Shown: in pieces, positions 42,313-51,428 of the stretch
Position numbering within the stretch: position 1 is the stretch's first letter
Layout: the number at the start of each line of letters is the position of its first letter
Assembly (NCBI GenBank): GCA_963702705.1
Contig: CAVPDR010000002.1
Span: 248,001-312,000, forward strand
DNA: 64,000 nucleotides
DNA from: VRUE01 sp963702705
GTDB taxonomy: Bacteria; Actinomycetota; Thermoleophilia; Solirubrobacterales; 70-9
Direction of reading: 5' to 3'
Position numbers and translations under genes: made by a program
The notes under the pieces: model-generated
What the model was told of the DNA's origin: nothing
Seen by the model: only the letters and a program-made list of their open reading frames with translations
The model's database searches: none

Positions 42313-44765
42313 GGTGCGCAGGCGTGTTTCGGCATCGAGTGGCCGGGTCCATACGAGGGCGGAGCCGCCCCGGCGGAGCTTCCCCAGCGGCGACTGGGAC
42401 GACGGCCGAGCTGGAAGGAGAGGTCGGCGCCGCCGGACAGCGCACAGTACGTGGTCCAGGGCTTGGCGTGGGCGTGACCGTCGATTCGCAGGCTCGCGAT
42501 GTAAGGAGCCTGGGTGGGGCTGAGCGCGATCCGCCGCCTGTGCTTGCGGTGGCCCTCGACCGCGTGGGCATCGGCGGTGATCGTCACTTTGCGGCCGTGG
42601 GGCATCGCGATCGAGGCGCGGCCGAAGAGCGGGCTGGCGATCGCCAGCAGGCCGACCCCGGGCACCTCGGGGTAGAGGCCGAGGGCGCCAAAGACGTACC
42701 AGGAGGAGAGCGTGCCGAGGTCGTCGTTGCCGGGGTAGCCGTCCGGCGCGGTGCTGTAGAGGCGCAGGGCGCGGCGGACCGCTGCCTGCGTCCGATACGG
42801 GCTGCCGGCCCAGTCGTAGAGCCAGGGCACGTGCAGTGTCGGCTCGTTGCCGAGCAGGGCGTGGTCGGTGTGGGTTCCACCGGGGCCTCCGTTGAGCTCG
42901 CGCAGGAAGCGATCGAGCCGAGCCGTCGCCCTCACCGGCCCCCCCATCGCGCGGAAGAGCCCGGCTGGGTCATGCGGGACCATCCAGCTGTACTGGACCG
43001 AGTCGCCCTCGACGAAGCCGCCGCCGTGCAGGTTGTCGTAATTCGCTGGAAAGGAGCCATTTTCATACCTGGGCTCGATCTGACCGCTACCAGAGTTGAA
43101 GAGCTTGTGCCAGTTACCTGAACGCTTGATAAAGCGGCCGTAGGTGGCCTGGTCGCCGAGTGCGCGGCCGGCGAACTGGGCGATCGCGAAATCGTCGGCC
43201 ACGTACTCGAGCGTGGTCGCCGCCGAGCCCCAGACGGAGTCGGGGCTGCCGTAGATCGAGTTGGCGTTGCGGACGTTGGTGTCGAGGTCGTAGGGGACGT
43301 AGCCGCGGGCCAGATAGGGAGCGAGGCCCTGCCGCTCGAGGTATTCGCCGTTGGCGCTGCGGCAGGGTTCGTCGGCTCCCTTCAGCATCGCGGCGAGGGC
43401 AGCTTGGCGGTTGAAAGCGGTGGCGCCAAAGGCAGCCGCGGATGCGATCAACGGATCGGCCGAGTCGCCGACCATGGTCATGCTCTGGCCGTTGGCGTAG
43501 GGCCAGCGCGGCAGGCAGCCGCTCTCGGCGGCGTCGGCGAGCAGCGAGCGGACCATCTGGCTCGCCCGCCGCGGCGCCAGCAATGCGAGCAGCTGGATCT
43601 GGGTGCGATAGGTGTCCCAGCCGGAGAAGTCGGCGTACTGGATACGCCCGGTCGCCCGGTGAAGCAGGCCGTCCATGCCGACATAGGCACCGCCAACGTC
43701 GCTGAAGGTGCGGGGCGCGAGGAAGGCGTGGTAGAGCGCCGTGTAGAAGGTGTCGATCAGGCGCCGCGGGCCACCGTCGACCCGGATCCGCCCCAGCGCC
43801 TTGTTCCAGGCGCTCTGCGCGTTGCGCTTCACCTTGCCGAAGCTGAGGCCAGGGTTTTCGGCGGCAAGGTTGGCACGGGCGTCTTCGACGCTGACGAAGG
43901 AGACGCCGACCCGGGCGGTGACGACGCGGTTGTGGCGGGTGTCGAAGGTCGCGTAGGCGCCGGCGTCAGCGCTGGTCCTGGGGTTGGCCGGTGGGGCCTG
44001 GCTGTCGCTTGCAGAGGTCGAGTCGGGGCTGACCTTTTCCCCTTCCCAGGTCCCGTAGTCGCCGAACGGCCGACCGAAGACGGCGGCGATGTAGACCCGG
44101 TAGCGCGGACGCTGTCCGCAGAAGAGGCCGCTGGAGGCGATGCCGTCGATCTCACGGCGGGCCGGGTCGATCCCGACGGAGGCGAAATCGTCGGGCTGGG
44201 CGCTGCCGCCGGCGTTGATCAGCACGCTCGAGTGCGGATTGCGGGGAAAGGTGAAGCGGGCCATCCCGGTGCGAGTGGTCGCCGTCAGCTCGGTCTCGAT
44301 GTCGGCCCCACCGACCGGGTTGAGGCGGACCGAGTAGTAGCCGGGACTGCCGCTCTCCTGGGCATGGGAGAAGCCGGGCTGATATTTGCCGTCGAGCGAG
44401 GAGCCCCGCGCGGCCGGGGATCCTTCCAGCGGCTCGGTCGTCGGCAGGAAGGGGAAGTCTCCATACAGGGAGCAGCCGGCACCGGCGAGGTGGGTGAGGC
44501 TGAAGCCCTTGACGTGGGAGTCGCGGTAGTCGTAGCCGCCGCGGCCGTTTTGGTCCGACGGCGTCGTGTCGGGACTCCACTGGACCATTCCGAAGGGGAC
44601 ACTCGCGCCGGGGAAGTTGTGGCCGCCGCCGAAGGTGCCGGGGCCGGGCCTGGTGCCGGCGAAAACGTGGACGTGGTCGGCCAGACTTGCGCCCCGGGAG
44701 GCCGGGACGATGAGGGCGAGGGAGGCGAGCGCTGCCGCGGTGGCGATACCTGAGCGTCGGATCAA
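42309..44765 (-). CDS. Secreted GH92 alpha-mannosidase family protein
   Basis: The protein is 818 aa. The start is TTG at 44765, followed at once by a signal peptide (SGIATAAALASLALIVPASRGA); TAACGT lies 7 nt before it, and upstream ATGs overlap the divergent gene. GH92 features include GTRPGPGTFGGGHNFPGASVPFGMVQWSPDT, GYDYRDSHVKGFSLTHLAGAGC, FSGWDTYRTQIQLLALLAP and the C-terminal GYPGNDDLGTLSSWYVFGALGLYPEVPG. Such enzymes are calcium-dependent exo-alpha-mannosidases. It may trim mannan or mannosylated surface polymers outside the cell. Confidence 0.92.
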   Translation of the reverse strand: MIRRSGIATAAALASLALIVPASRGASLADHVHVFAGTRPGPGTFGGGHNFPGASVPFGMVQWSPDTTPSDQNGRGGYDYRDSHVKGFSLTHLAGAGCSLYGDFPFLPTTEPLEGSPAARGSSLDGKYQPGFSHAQESGSPGYYSVRLNPVGGADIETELTATTRTGMARFTFPRNPHSSVLINAGGSAQPDDFASVGIDPARREIDGIASSGLFCGQRPRYRVYIAAVFGRPFGDYGTWEGEKVSPDSTSASDSQAPPANPRTSADAGAYATFDTRHNRVVTARVGVSFVSVEDARANLAAENPGLSFGKVKRNAQSAWNKALGRIRVDGGPRRLIDTFYTALYHAFLAPRTFSDVGGAYVGMDGLLHRATGRIQYADFSGWDTYRTQIQLLALLAPRRASQMVRSLLADAAESGCLPRWPYANGQSMTMVGDSADPLIASAAAFGATAFNRQAALAAMLKGADEPCRSANGEYLERQGLAPYLARGYVPYDLDTNVRNANSIYGSPDSVWGSAATTLEYVADDFAIAQFAGRALGDQATYGRFIKRSGNWHKLFNSGSGQIEPRYENGSFPANYDNLHGGGFVEGDSVQYSWMVPHDPAGLFRAMGGPVRATARLDRFLRELNGGPGGTHTDHALLGNEPTLHVPWLYDWAGSPYRTQAAVRRALRLYSTAPDGYPGNDDLGTLSSWYVFGALGLYPEVPGVGLLAIASPLFGRASIAMPHGRKVTITADAHAVEGHRKHRRRIALSPTQAPYIASLRIDGHAHAKPWTTYCALSGGADLSFQLGRRPSRRWGSSAGAAPPSYGPGHSMPKHACAP

Positions 44766-44772
44766 GGGGTAA

Positions 44773-44778
44773 ACGTTA
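44773..44778 (-). promoter_or_regulatory. Leaderless-type -10 hexamer of the GH92 gene
   Basis: TAACGT is followed by 7 nt and the TTG at 44765, which supports that start. Confidence 0.45.
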
Positions 44779-44805
44779 CGGCGCTCGCTTAGTGTTCCCT
44801 GCCAT

Positions 44806-45441
44806 ATGCGGGGAAGAACGGCCATTCTCATCGTCATCGCCGCCGCCGGGCTCGCGACCGCCGCCGTCCTGGCTCTGGGCGGAGGCAAGGACAGCACGCA
44901 CGCCGAAGCTGCGACCGGCGCCCCCCGGGGCGTCCCCGCGGTGACCGTGATCTCGCCGCGCAACGGCGCCCGCCAGACCAGCACCGCGGTCGTGGTCAAG
45001 GTGCGGGTCCATAACTTCCAACTCTCGTCGCGGCACTTCGGCGGCGAACCGCTGCTCGGCGAGGGCTACATTCGCTTTGGCCTCAACCGGGTCCCCGACT
45101 GCGTCGATCCGGCCAAGCTGCAGCGCGCGGTCGACAGCCCCTTCGGCAACGGCCGCCTCGTCGGCGCCTCCTTCGACTTCGCCAGGTACTCCGGGCCCAA
45201 CGGCGTGCTGGCCGAACGGATCGGCTCGGCCGGCAGCTACTCGCCCGCGACCCGGCCCGAGATCTACTACCACGACCTCAAACCCGGCTTCTACCGCCTT
45301 GTGATCACGCTCGCTCAGAACGACGGCGCGGTCACCCCCTTCCACGCCGTGACCAACTTCCAGATCCTCCCCCGCCCCGGCCACGGCCCGAAGTGCACCG
45401 GCGGCAAGGTGCCGAGCGCCAAGGCCGCCGCCTTCGGCTGA
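44806..45441 (+). CDS. Membrane-anchored or secreted protein, function unknown
   Basis: The protein is 211 aa with an N-terminal hydrophobic segment (AILIVIAAAGLATAAVLALGGG) acting as signal or anchor. The extracellular part is a beta-rich domain (VPAVTVISPRNGARQTSTAVVVKVRVHNFQL, YIRFGLN and GFYRLVITLAQNDG) that resembles Ig-like DUF4399/CopC-like folds. It has two cysteines (PDCVDP and PKCTGG). It is divergent from the GH92 gene and ends in a strong hairpin. Confidence 0.72.
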   Translation: MRGRTAILIVIAAAGLATAAVLALGGGKDSTHAEAATGAPRGVPAVTVISPRNGARQTSTAVVVKVRVHNFQLSSRHFGGEPLLGEGYIRFGLNRVPDCVDPAKLQRAVDSPFGNGRLVGASFDFARYSGPNGVLAERIGSAGSYSPATRPEIYYHDLKPGFYRLVITLAQNDGAVTPFHAVTNFQILPRPGHGPKCTGGKVPSAKAAAFG

Positions 45442-45448
45442 CCCCGTT

Positions 45449-45490
45449 CCGGTGTGCCTTTTTCCCTATTACGGGGCAAAGGCACACCGG
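45449..45490 (+). terminator. Perfect 13-bp hairpin after the 44806 gene
   Basis: CCGGTGTGCCTTT pairs exactly with AAAGGCACACCGG around a 16-nt loop, 7 nt after the stop codon. It separates this gene from the ABC exporter promoter. Confidence 0.65.
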
Positions 45491-45496
45491 ACGGCG

Positions 45497-45525
45497 TGAT
45501 TGTCCAATACTTCACTTTGTATAGT
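45497..45525 (+). promoter_or_regulatory. Promoter of the ABC exporter operon
   Basis: TGATTG, 17 nt, TATAGT, then 7 nt to the ATG at 45533; leaderless. Both hexamers and both spacings are the same as in the ETF-QO promoter. Confidence 0.65.
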
Positions 45526-45532
45526 GGGTCCG

Positions 45533-47350
45533 ATGCGGACCTACCGTCGTTTGATGGGCTTTTTGCGCCCCTACCGTCGCCAGCTCTGGGGCTCGCTGGC
45601 CTTTGCCTGGGCGGCGATGGGGATGACGGTGCTGATCCCGTGGCTGATCGGGCAGGCCGTCAACGCGATCCAAGACGGCGACAAGCCCGACCTGCTGCCG
45701 CTGGCGCTGGCGATCGTCGGCGCCGGGATTCTGCGCCTGGGATTGACGGTGGTGCGGCGCCTGGTCGCCGGCCGGGTCTCGCTCGCGGTCGAATTCGACC
45801 TGCGCCAGCTCTTCTACGCCCACCTGCAGCGGCTCGAGCTCGGTTTCTTCGACTCGCAGCAGACCGGGCAGCTGATGTCGCGGGCGACGGTCGACCTACA
45901 GGCGATCCGCTTCTTCCTCGGCTACGGCCTGATCTTCATCACCCAGAACCTGTTGACGATCACCCTGGTCACGGTCGTGATGGTCGCGATCAACCCGCTG
46001 CTGGCGCTGATCGCGCTGATCCCGGCGCCGCTGATCGTCTTCACCGCCTCGCGCTACAACCGGGTCTCGCGACCGGCCCAGCAGGAGGTGCAGCAGCGGA
46101 TCGCCGAGCTGACCGCGGAGGCCGAGGAGAACATCTCCGGCATTCGCATCGTCAAGGCCTTCGCCCGCGAGGAATACCAATTGCACCGCTTCCAGCGTTC
46201 CGTTGCGCGGGTCTTCGACCAGAGCATCTACTCGACCAGGCTGCAGGCCTTCTTCTCGCCGCTGATCGGGCTGCTGCCGCAGATGGGGATCGCCCTGGTG
46301 CTGCTGGTCGGCGGCCGCGAGGTGATCGACGGCACGCTCAGCCTCGGTAGCTTCACCGCCTTCTACACCTACCTGGTGATCCTCGCCGGGCCGATGCGGA
46401 TGCTGGGCGTCGCGATGGGGATGGCGCAGCGGGCGATCGCCTCCGGCAACCGGCTGTTCGAGATCCTCGACCGCGAGCCGGAGATCGAGAGCCCGCCGGG
46501 CGCGCCGCCGCTGCCCGCCGGCGGCGGCAGCGTGCGGATGGAGGGTGTGACGCTGCGCTACGAAGCGATCAACGCCAGCGCGAAGGAGTTTGACCCCCCT
46601 GGAGGTGGGTCAAACTCCACCGCGGCGCTGAGCGAGGTCGATTTCGAGGTCGCAGCGGGGAGCACCGTGGCGCTGGTCGGGCCGTCGGGATCCGGCAAGA
46701 CCAGCCTGGTGGCCCTGATCGCCCGTCTTTACGACCCGAGCGAGGGCGCGGTCCTCGTCGATGGCGCCGACGTGCGCTCGGTCGAGGTCGAGTCGCTGCG
46801 CCGCGAGATCGCCTTCGTCGGCGACGAGAGCTTCCTCTTCAGCGCCAGCGTCGCCGAGAACATCGCCTACCCGCGCTCCGACGCGCCCCGCGAGGAGATC
46901 GAAGCGGCGGCCAGGCGCGCGCAGGCCGCCGAGTTCATCGAGGACCTGCCCGGCGGCTACGACACCGTGGTCGGCGAGCGCGGCTTGACGCTCTCCGGCG
47001 GACAGCGCCAACGGGTGGCGATCGCCCGGGCGCTGCTCGCCGATCCCCGCATCCTGATCCTCGACGACGCCACCTCCTCGGTCGACGCGACCACCGAGGC
47101 GGCGATCAAGTCCGGCCTGCGCGAGGTGATGGACGGGCGGACAACCTTCATCATCGCCCACCGCCTCTCGACCGTCTCGCTCGCCGACGAGGTGATCGTG
47201 ATGGACGGCGGCCAAGTCGTCGATCGCGGCACCCACGCCGAGCTGCTCGAAGGCTGCAGCTTCTACCGCGAGATCGCCGAGCACGGCCTCGCCGACTCGG
47301 TCTTCCTGCAGCGGGACCTCGAGCAGCGCGAGGAGGTGGCGCGGCTGTGA
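45533..47350 (+). CDS. ABC exporter half-transporter with degenerate catalytic site
   Basis: The protein is 605 aa. Six membrane helices (about residues 20-300) are followed by a nucleotide-binding domain: Walker A GPSGSGKT, Q-loop region GDESFLFSASV, signature LSGGQRQRV and Walker B ILILDDATSSVD. The catalytic Glu after Walker B is Asp, as in the non-catalytic subunit of heterodimeric exporters (TM287, BmrC type). A 15-residue insert from a palindromic DNA element lies just before Walker A. It overlaps the next half-transporter by 4 bp. Substrate unknown (lipid or drug). Confidence 0.93.
   Translation: MRTYRRLMGFLRPYRRQLWGSLAFAWAAMGMTVLIPWLIGQAVNAIQDGDKPDLLPLALAIVGAGILRLGLTVVRRLVAGRVSLAVEFDLRQLFYAHLQRLELGFFDSQQTGQLMSRATVDLQAIRFFLGYGLIFITQNLLTITLVTVVMVAINPLLALIALIPAPLIVFTASRYNRVSRPAQQEVQQRIAELTAEAEENISGIRIVKAFAREEYQLHRFQRSVARVFDQSIYSTRLQAFFSPLIGLLPQMGIALVLLVGGREVIDGTLSLGSFTAFYTYLVILAGPMRMLGVAMGMAQRAIASGNRLFEILDREPEIESPPGAPPLPAGGGSVRMEGVTLRYEAINASAKEFDPPGGGSNSTAALSEVDFEVAAGSTVALVGPSGSGKTSLVALIARLYDPSEGAVLVDGADVRSVEVESLRREIAFVGDESFLFSASVAENIAYPRSDAPREEIEAAARRAQAAEFIEDLPGGYDTVVGERGLTLSGGQRQRVAIARALLADPRILILDDATSSVDATTEAAIKSGLREVMDGRTTFIIAHRLSTVSLADEVIVMDGGQVVDRGTHAELLEGCSFYREIAEHGLADSVFLQRDLEQREEVARL
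46585..46618. repeat. Palindrome inserted in frame in an ABC exporter gene
   Basis: GGAGTTTGACCC and its exact complement GGGTCAAACTCC enclose a 10-nt loop. It encodes KEFDPPGGGSNST, a stretch that breaks the normal NBD strand between LRYEAI and LSEVDFEV. It looks like an in-frame insertion of a mobile or dispersed palindrome. Confidence 0.6.
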
Positions 47351-49254
47351 GTACACCGCGCAGCACGAGCGAGGAGCCGGGTCGCTGGGGCAGCATCGCG
47401 CTGCTCCTCGTCGCCGTCTGGAAGCTGATCCGCGGCCAGGACCAGCGAGCCCGCAAGGTGCGCTGGATGATCGGCCTGCTGCGTCCCTACCGCGGCAAGG
47501 TCGCGCTGATGTTCGTCGCCCTCCTGATCGCGACCGGCGCCGGGCTCGCCCCTCCCTACCTCGCCGGCCAGGCCGTGGACAAGGGCATCCACACCGGCGA
47601 CGTCGCCGCCCTCGATTTGATCGTCGTCGCCTTCGTCGTCGTCGCGACGCTCTACGCGGCAGCAACCTACCTGCAGACCTACCTGGTCGGCTGGGTCGGC
47701 ACGCGCGCCCTGCAGGACCTGCGCGAGCGGGTCTTCTCCCACCTGCAGACGATGTCGATCGGCTTCTTCACCCGCCGCAGCCCGGGCGTGCTGATCAGCC
47801 GCATGACCAATGACATCGAGGCGCTCAACCAGCTCGTCACCGACGGCGTGGTGACGATGTTCTCCAGCGTCCTCACCCTCGTCGGCGTGGTCGTGATCCT
47901 GCTCGTGCTCGATGTCAAGCTGGCCCTGGTCACCTTCATCACCTTCCCGCTGGTCGCCGCCGCCAGCATCGTCTTCCGCATCGTCTCCCACGGCGCCTAC
48001 CGGGAAACCCGCGAGCGGATCGGCGCGATCACCGGCTACCTGCAGGAGACGCTGAGCGGCGTGCGGGTGGTGCGCAGCTTCGGCCAGGAGCCGCGCCACA
48101 TGCAGGCGATGACCGAGCTGAACGAAGCCAACCGCGAGGCGAACATGCGGACGGTCTTCCTCAACGCCTCCTACTTCCCCGGGGTCGAACTGCTCGCCTC
48201 GGTCGGCACCGCGGCGATCCTGCTCTACGGCGGCACCCAGGTGATCGACCACGCGATCCAGATCGGCACGATCATCGCCTTCGTCGGCTACCTGACCGTC
48301 TTCTTCGAACCGATCCAGCAGCTCTCCCAGCTCTACACGACCTACCAGCAGGGGATGGCGGCGCTGGACAAGATCTTCGACCTGCTCGACACCGAGCCGG
48401 ACATGATCGACGCGCCGGACGCGATCGACCTCGAGACGATCCGGGGTGAGATCGAGATGCAGGGCGTCTGGTTCACCTACGCCGAAAAACGCGACGACGG
48501 CGAGCTCGCCCTTACTCGCCGCAGTGGCGAAAAGGGACAAACTCAGCCTGCGGATGAGTCTGCCGAGTGGGCGATGAAGGACATCGACCTTCATGTGCCT
48601 CCTGGGCAGACGCTGGCGCTGGTCGGCACGACCGGTGCCGGCAAGTCGACCTTCGCCAAGCTGGTGGCGCGCTTCTACGACCCGCAGAAGGGCAGCGTGC
48701 TGGTCGACGGACACGACCTGCGCGGGGTGCGCCAGCAGGCGCTGCGCCGTCAGCTCGGGATCGTGCCGCAGGAGGGCTTCCTTTTTTCCGGCAGCGTGCG
48801 CGAGAACATCGCCTTTGGCAGGCCGGGCGCCTCGCTGGAGGAGATCGAAGACGCGGCGGCCGCGGTCGGCGCGACCGAGTTCATCGCGGCGCTGCCGGAG
48901 GGAATCGAGACGGAGGTCGGCGAGCGCGGCGTGCAGCTCTCGGCGGGTCAGCGCCAGCTCGTCGCCTTCGCCCGCGCGCTGCTGGCAGAGCCGCGCATCT
49001 TGATCCTCGACGAGGCGACCTCAAACGTCGACGTGCGGACCGAGAAAACGATCGAGAAGGGCTTGGAGCGACTGCTGACGGGCCGCACCGCGATCGTGAT
49101 CGCCCACCGCCTCTCGACGATCCGCCGCGCCGGCAAGATCGTCGTCCTCGACCACGGCCGGATCGTCGAGCAAGGCACCCACGACGAGTTGATCGAGGCC
49201 GGCGGCCCCTACTCGCGACTGTACGGCGCCTGGGAAGAGTCCTCAGCCGCCTGA
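47347..49254 (+). CDS. ABC exporter half-transporter with intact catalytic Glu
   Basis: The protein is 635 aa; the start is GTG overlapping the previous stop. A 35-residue cytoplasmic N-terminus and six membrane helices precede the NBD: Walker A GTTGAGKST, signature LSAGQRQLV and Walker B ILILDEATSNVD. It complements the partner, which has Asp for Glu but canonical LSGGQ, as expected for one consensus and one degenerate ATP site. A hydrophilic insert of about 28 residues (AEKRDDGELALTRRSG, then QTQPADESAEW) lies at the same NBD strand as in the partner. Confidence 0.93.
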   Translation: MSTPRSTSEEPGRWGSIALLLVAVWKLIRGQDQRARKVRWMIGLLRPYRGKVALMFVALLIATGAGLAPPYLAGQAVDKGIHTGDVAALDLIVVAFVVVATLYAAATYLQTYLVGWVGTRALQDLRERVFSHLQTMSIGFFTRRSPGVLISRMTNDIEALNQLVTDGVVTMFSSVLTLVGVVVILLVLDVKLALVTFITFPLVAAASIVFRIVSHGAYRETRERIGAITGYLQETLSGVRVVRSFGQEPRHMQAMTELNEANREANMRTVFLNASYFPGVELLASVGTAAILLYGGTQVIDHAIQIGTIIAFVGYLTVFFEPIQQLSQLYTTYQQGMAALDKIFDLLDTEPDMIDAPDAIDLETIRGEIEMQGVWFTYAEKRDDGELALTRRSGEKGQTQPADESAEWAMKDIDLHVPPGQTLALVGTTGAGKSTFAKLVARFYDPQKGSVLVDGHDLRGVRQQALRRQLGIVPQEGFLFSGSVRENIAFGRPGASLEEIEDAAAAVGATEFIAALPEGIETEVGERGVQLSAGQRQLVAFARALLAEPRILILDEATSNVDVRTEKTIEKGLERLLTGRTAIVIAHRLSTIRRAGKIVVLDHGRIVEQGTHDELIEAGGPYSRLYGAWEESSAA

Positions 49255-49260
49255 GCCCGG

Positions 49261-49974
49261 TCAGCCGGGGCCGATGCCGCCGGATTCCCCGCCGGCAGTA
49301 CCGCCGCCTTCGGGGGCTCCCGCCGTGCCGCCGCCTTCGGCCGTACCGCCGGCACCGCCGGTTTCGGGGGCGACTTCGGGCGCCGGTTCGGCTTCCGCTT
49401 CGGGTTCGACGACTTCGGGTTCGACCGATTCGGCTTCTTCGCCCGTTTCCGCTTCGCCGGATTCGGGCGCACTCGTCACCGGGGCGCTGGGACCTTCGCT
49501 GCAGTCTTTGAACCCGTATTCCTGGGCTACTTCCTGGAAGGTCGCGAGCGCCGACGATGCGTTCGATTCAGCGCTTTCGAGGCCCGGCGTGTCGCCACGC
49601 TCGGAGGCGAGTTTGACTTCGCCCTCGGCGGTCGAGAGTTCGTCGGCGGCGCTGCTGAATTCGGCGTAGCCATCGGCTTCCGCCGGCGTGCCGAGGTTCT
49701 TCAGGCTGGCGATCATGCCGCTGTAGAGATCGGCGACCTGGGCGGCCGGGCTGCCGGTTTCGGCGCTGCTGACGCCGATCGTGCCGACCGCAGCGTTTAC
49801 CTCGGCGCAGATCGCATCGCCCTGTTCGATCAGCTCGGCTTTGCTCAGCGCCGTCGTCGTGGCTTCCGTCACCGGCGCGGTCGTCGCGGTCGAGTCGCCG
49901 CCGCCCCCGCCACAGCCGGCAATCGCCAGCGCGGCGATCGGCAAAGCGAGCAGGAGTTTGCGACGAGGACTCAC
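49261..49974 (-). CDS. Lipoprotein with acidic Glu/Pro/Gly-rich tail
   Basis: The protein is 237 aa from the GTG at 49974. The lipobox is ALAIAGC near residue 20. A helical domain follows (LSKAELIEQGDAICAEVNAAVGTIG, VADLYSGMIASLKNLGTPAEADGYAEF, FQEVAQEYGFKDCSEG) with two Cys, then a repetitive tail of EPEVVEPEAEAEPAPEVAPE and GGG/TAGG repeats, probably a cell-wall spacer. Glu codons in the tail are nearly all GAA although neighbours use GAG. Upstream in-frame starts overlap tRNA-Gln. The helical part resembles the secreted protein at 9379. Confidence 0.75.
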   Translation of the reverse strand: MSPRRKLLLALPIAALAIAGCGGGGGDSTATTAPVTEATTTALSKAELIEQGDAICAEVNAAVGTIGVSSAETGSPAAQVADLYSGMIASLKNLGTPAEADGYAEFSSAADELSTAEGEVKLASERGDTPGLESAESNASSALATFQEVAQEYGFKDCSEGPSAPVTSAPESGEAETGEEAESVEPEVVEPEAEAEPAPEVAPETGGAGGTAEGGGTAGAPEGGGTAGGESGGIGPG

Positions 49975-50025
49975 GAGTGATGCGACGCTAGCAAAGCGAT
50001 TAGACGCCCTTGCAGGCATTTCAGA

Positions 50026-50097
50026 CTGCGCCCCAGGGACTCGAACCCCAAATTCCAGTTCCAGAGACTGGCGTGTTGCCAATTACACCAGGGCGCA
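50026..50097 (-). tRNA. tRNA-Gln (anticodon CTG)
   Basis: This is a 72-nt cloverleaf on the minus strand. The acceptor TGCGCCC pairs with GGGCGCA, the anticodon stem CCAGT/ACTGG encloses loop CTCTGGA with anticodon CTG, and the T-loop is TTCGAGT. The T1-A72 pair is typical for tRNA-Gln. CCA is not encoded. Confidence 0.93.
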
Positions 50098-50195
50098 AAG
50101 GTGGTGGCCGCAGAATACCGGCGGGCGACCGGCGGCGGCTCAGACGCCGTATCCGACATTTACCCCGCTTGGGTGTGGTCAAAGTCTGATGCGCT

Positions 50196-51428
50196 TCAGG
50201 AGATCGCCGAGAGATCGCTGTCGGGGTCGGCGATCCGATCCTTCGCCGCCGAGACGTCGACGCCGTCGGCGAGCATGCGCCTCGCCTCTGCCAGGTCTTC
50301 GGAGCGCTCGACACTGAGGGCACCGGCCACGCGGCGGTCCTTCAGATACCAGACGGAGAACTCGCCGCTCTCGCGGTCGCCGCGCCAGATCTCCTCGTCC
50401 CAATCGCGCGCCGGGCCGACGTACTCAAGGCTCGCCCAGTCGGCGAGGTCGCTGAAGAAGTAGGGGACGACCTCGTAGTCCTCCTCGTCGCCGAGCATGT
50501 TGGCGGCGGCGTGCATGCCCTGCTGCATCGCCACGTCCCAGTGCTCGACCCGGATCCGGCGGCCGTGAATGACGCTGTCGTAGGAGCAGCAGTCGCCGGC
50601 GGCGTAGACGTCCTCGGCCGAGCTCCGCAGCTTCGAGTCGCAGACGATGCCGTCGTCGACCTCGAGGCCGGCGCGCTCGGCCAGCATCGCGTCGGGACGG
50701 ACGCCGGCGCCGACGACAACCGCGTCGCACTCGATCGAGAGTCCGCTCTTGGTCAGCACGGCGCCGACCCTGCCGTCGCCCTCGTAGGCCTCGAGCTCCT
50801 CGCCGCCGTGGATCGTCACCCCCTTGGACTCGAGCAGTCGGTGGAACCAACGGCCGGCGTCCTCGCCGAAGGTCCGCGAGAGCGCCACGTCCTCCATCGT
50901 CACGATCGTGCACCTGGTCCCCCGCGCGGTCAGCGAGGCCGCGACCTCGGCGCCAATGTAGCTGCCGCCGATCAGGACCACGTGCTCGGCCACCTCGGCG
51001 TCGGCGCGGATCGCGTCGGAGTTGCCGTAGGCGCGCAGGTAGTGGATGCCCTCGTTCTCGGCGCCCTCGACGCGGAGGATGTTGACCATCGCCCCGGTGG
51101 CGATCAGCGCCTTGCCGAAACCGACCTCCTCCCCGCCCTGCAGCTTCGCCGTGCGCGCCGTGGGGTCGAGCGACATCACGTTGGTGCCGCTGCGCAACTC
51201 GACGCCGTTCTCCTCGTACCAGGCCGCCGGGTTCACGTAGGCATCGGCGCGCTCGGCCTCGCCGCGCAGGTACTCCTTGGAGAGCGGCGGCCGTTCGTAG
51301 GGCGGCTCGGGCTCGCGCCCGGCGAGCAGGATCGATCCCTCCGCCCCGCGCTTGCGCAGCTCCGCAGCGCAGCTGGCGGAGGCGAGCCCGCCGCCGATCA
51401 GGAGGAAATCGACCTCGCGGTCAGCCAC
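50196..51428 (-). CDS. FAD-dependent ferredoxin/rubredoxin reductase-like oxidoreductase
   Basis: The protein is 410 aa from the GTG at 51428, which overlaps the RCK gene stop. FAD motif FLLIGGGLASASCAAELRKRG, PPYERPPLSKEYL, NAD motif VVLIGGSYIGAEVAASL and VYAAGDCCSYDS are typical of the BphA4/AIFM3 reductase family. The C-terminal dimer domain follows. It probably reduces a ferredoxin or acts in redox defence; the partner is not adjacent. Confidence 0.9.
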   Translation of the reverse strand: MADREVDFLLIGGGLASASCAAELRKRGAEGSILLAGREPEPPYERPPLSKEYLRGEAERADAYVNPAAWYEENGVELRSGTNVMSLDPTARTAKLQGGEEVGFGKALIATGAMVNILRVEGAENEGIHYLRAYGNSDAIRADAEVAEHVVLIGGSYIGAEVAASLTARGTRCTIVTMEDVALSRTFGEDAGRWFHRLLESKGVTIHGGEELEAYEGDGRVGAVLTKSGLSIECDAVVVGAGVRPDAMLAERAGLEVDDGIVCDSKLRSSAEDVYAAGDCCSYDSVIHGRRIRVEHWDVAMQQGMHAAANMLGDEEDYEVVPYFFSDLADWASLEYVGPARDWDEEIWRGDRESGEFSVWYLKDRRVAGALSVERSEDLAEARRMLADGVDVSAAKDRIADPDSDLSAIS

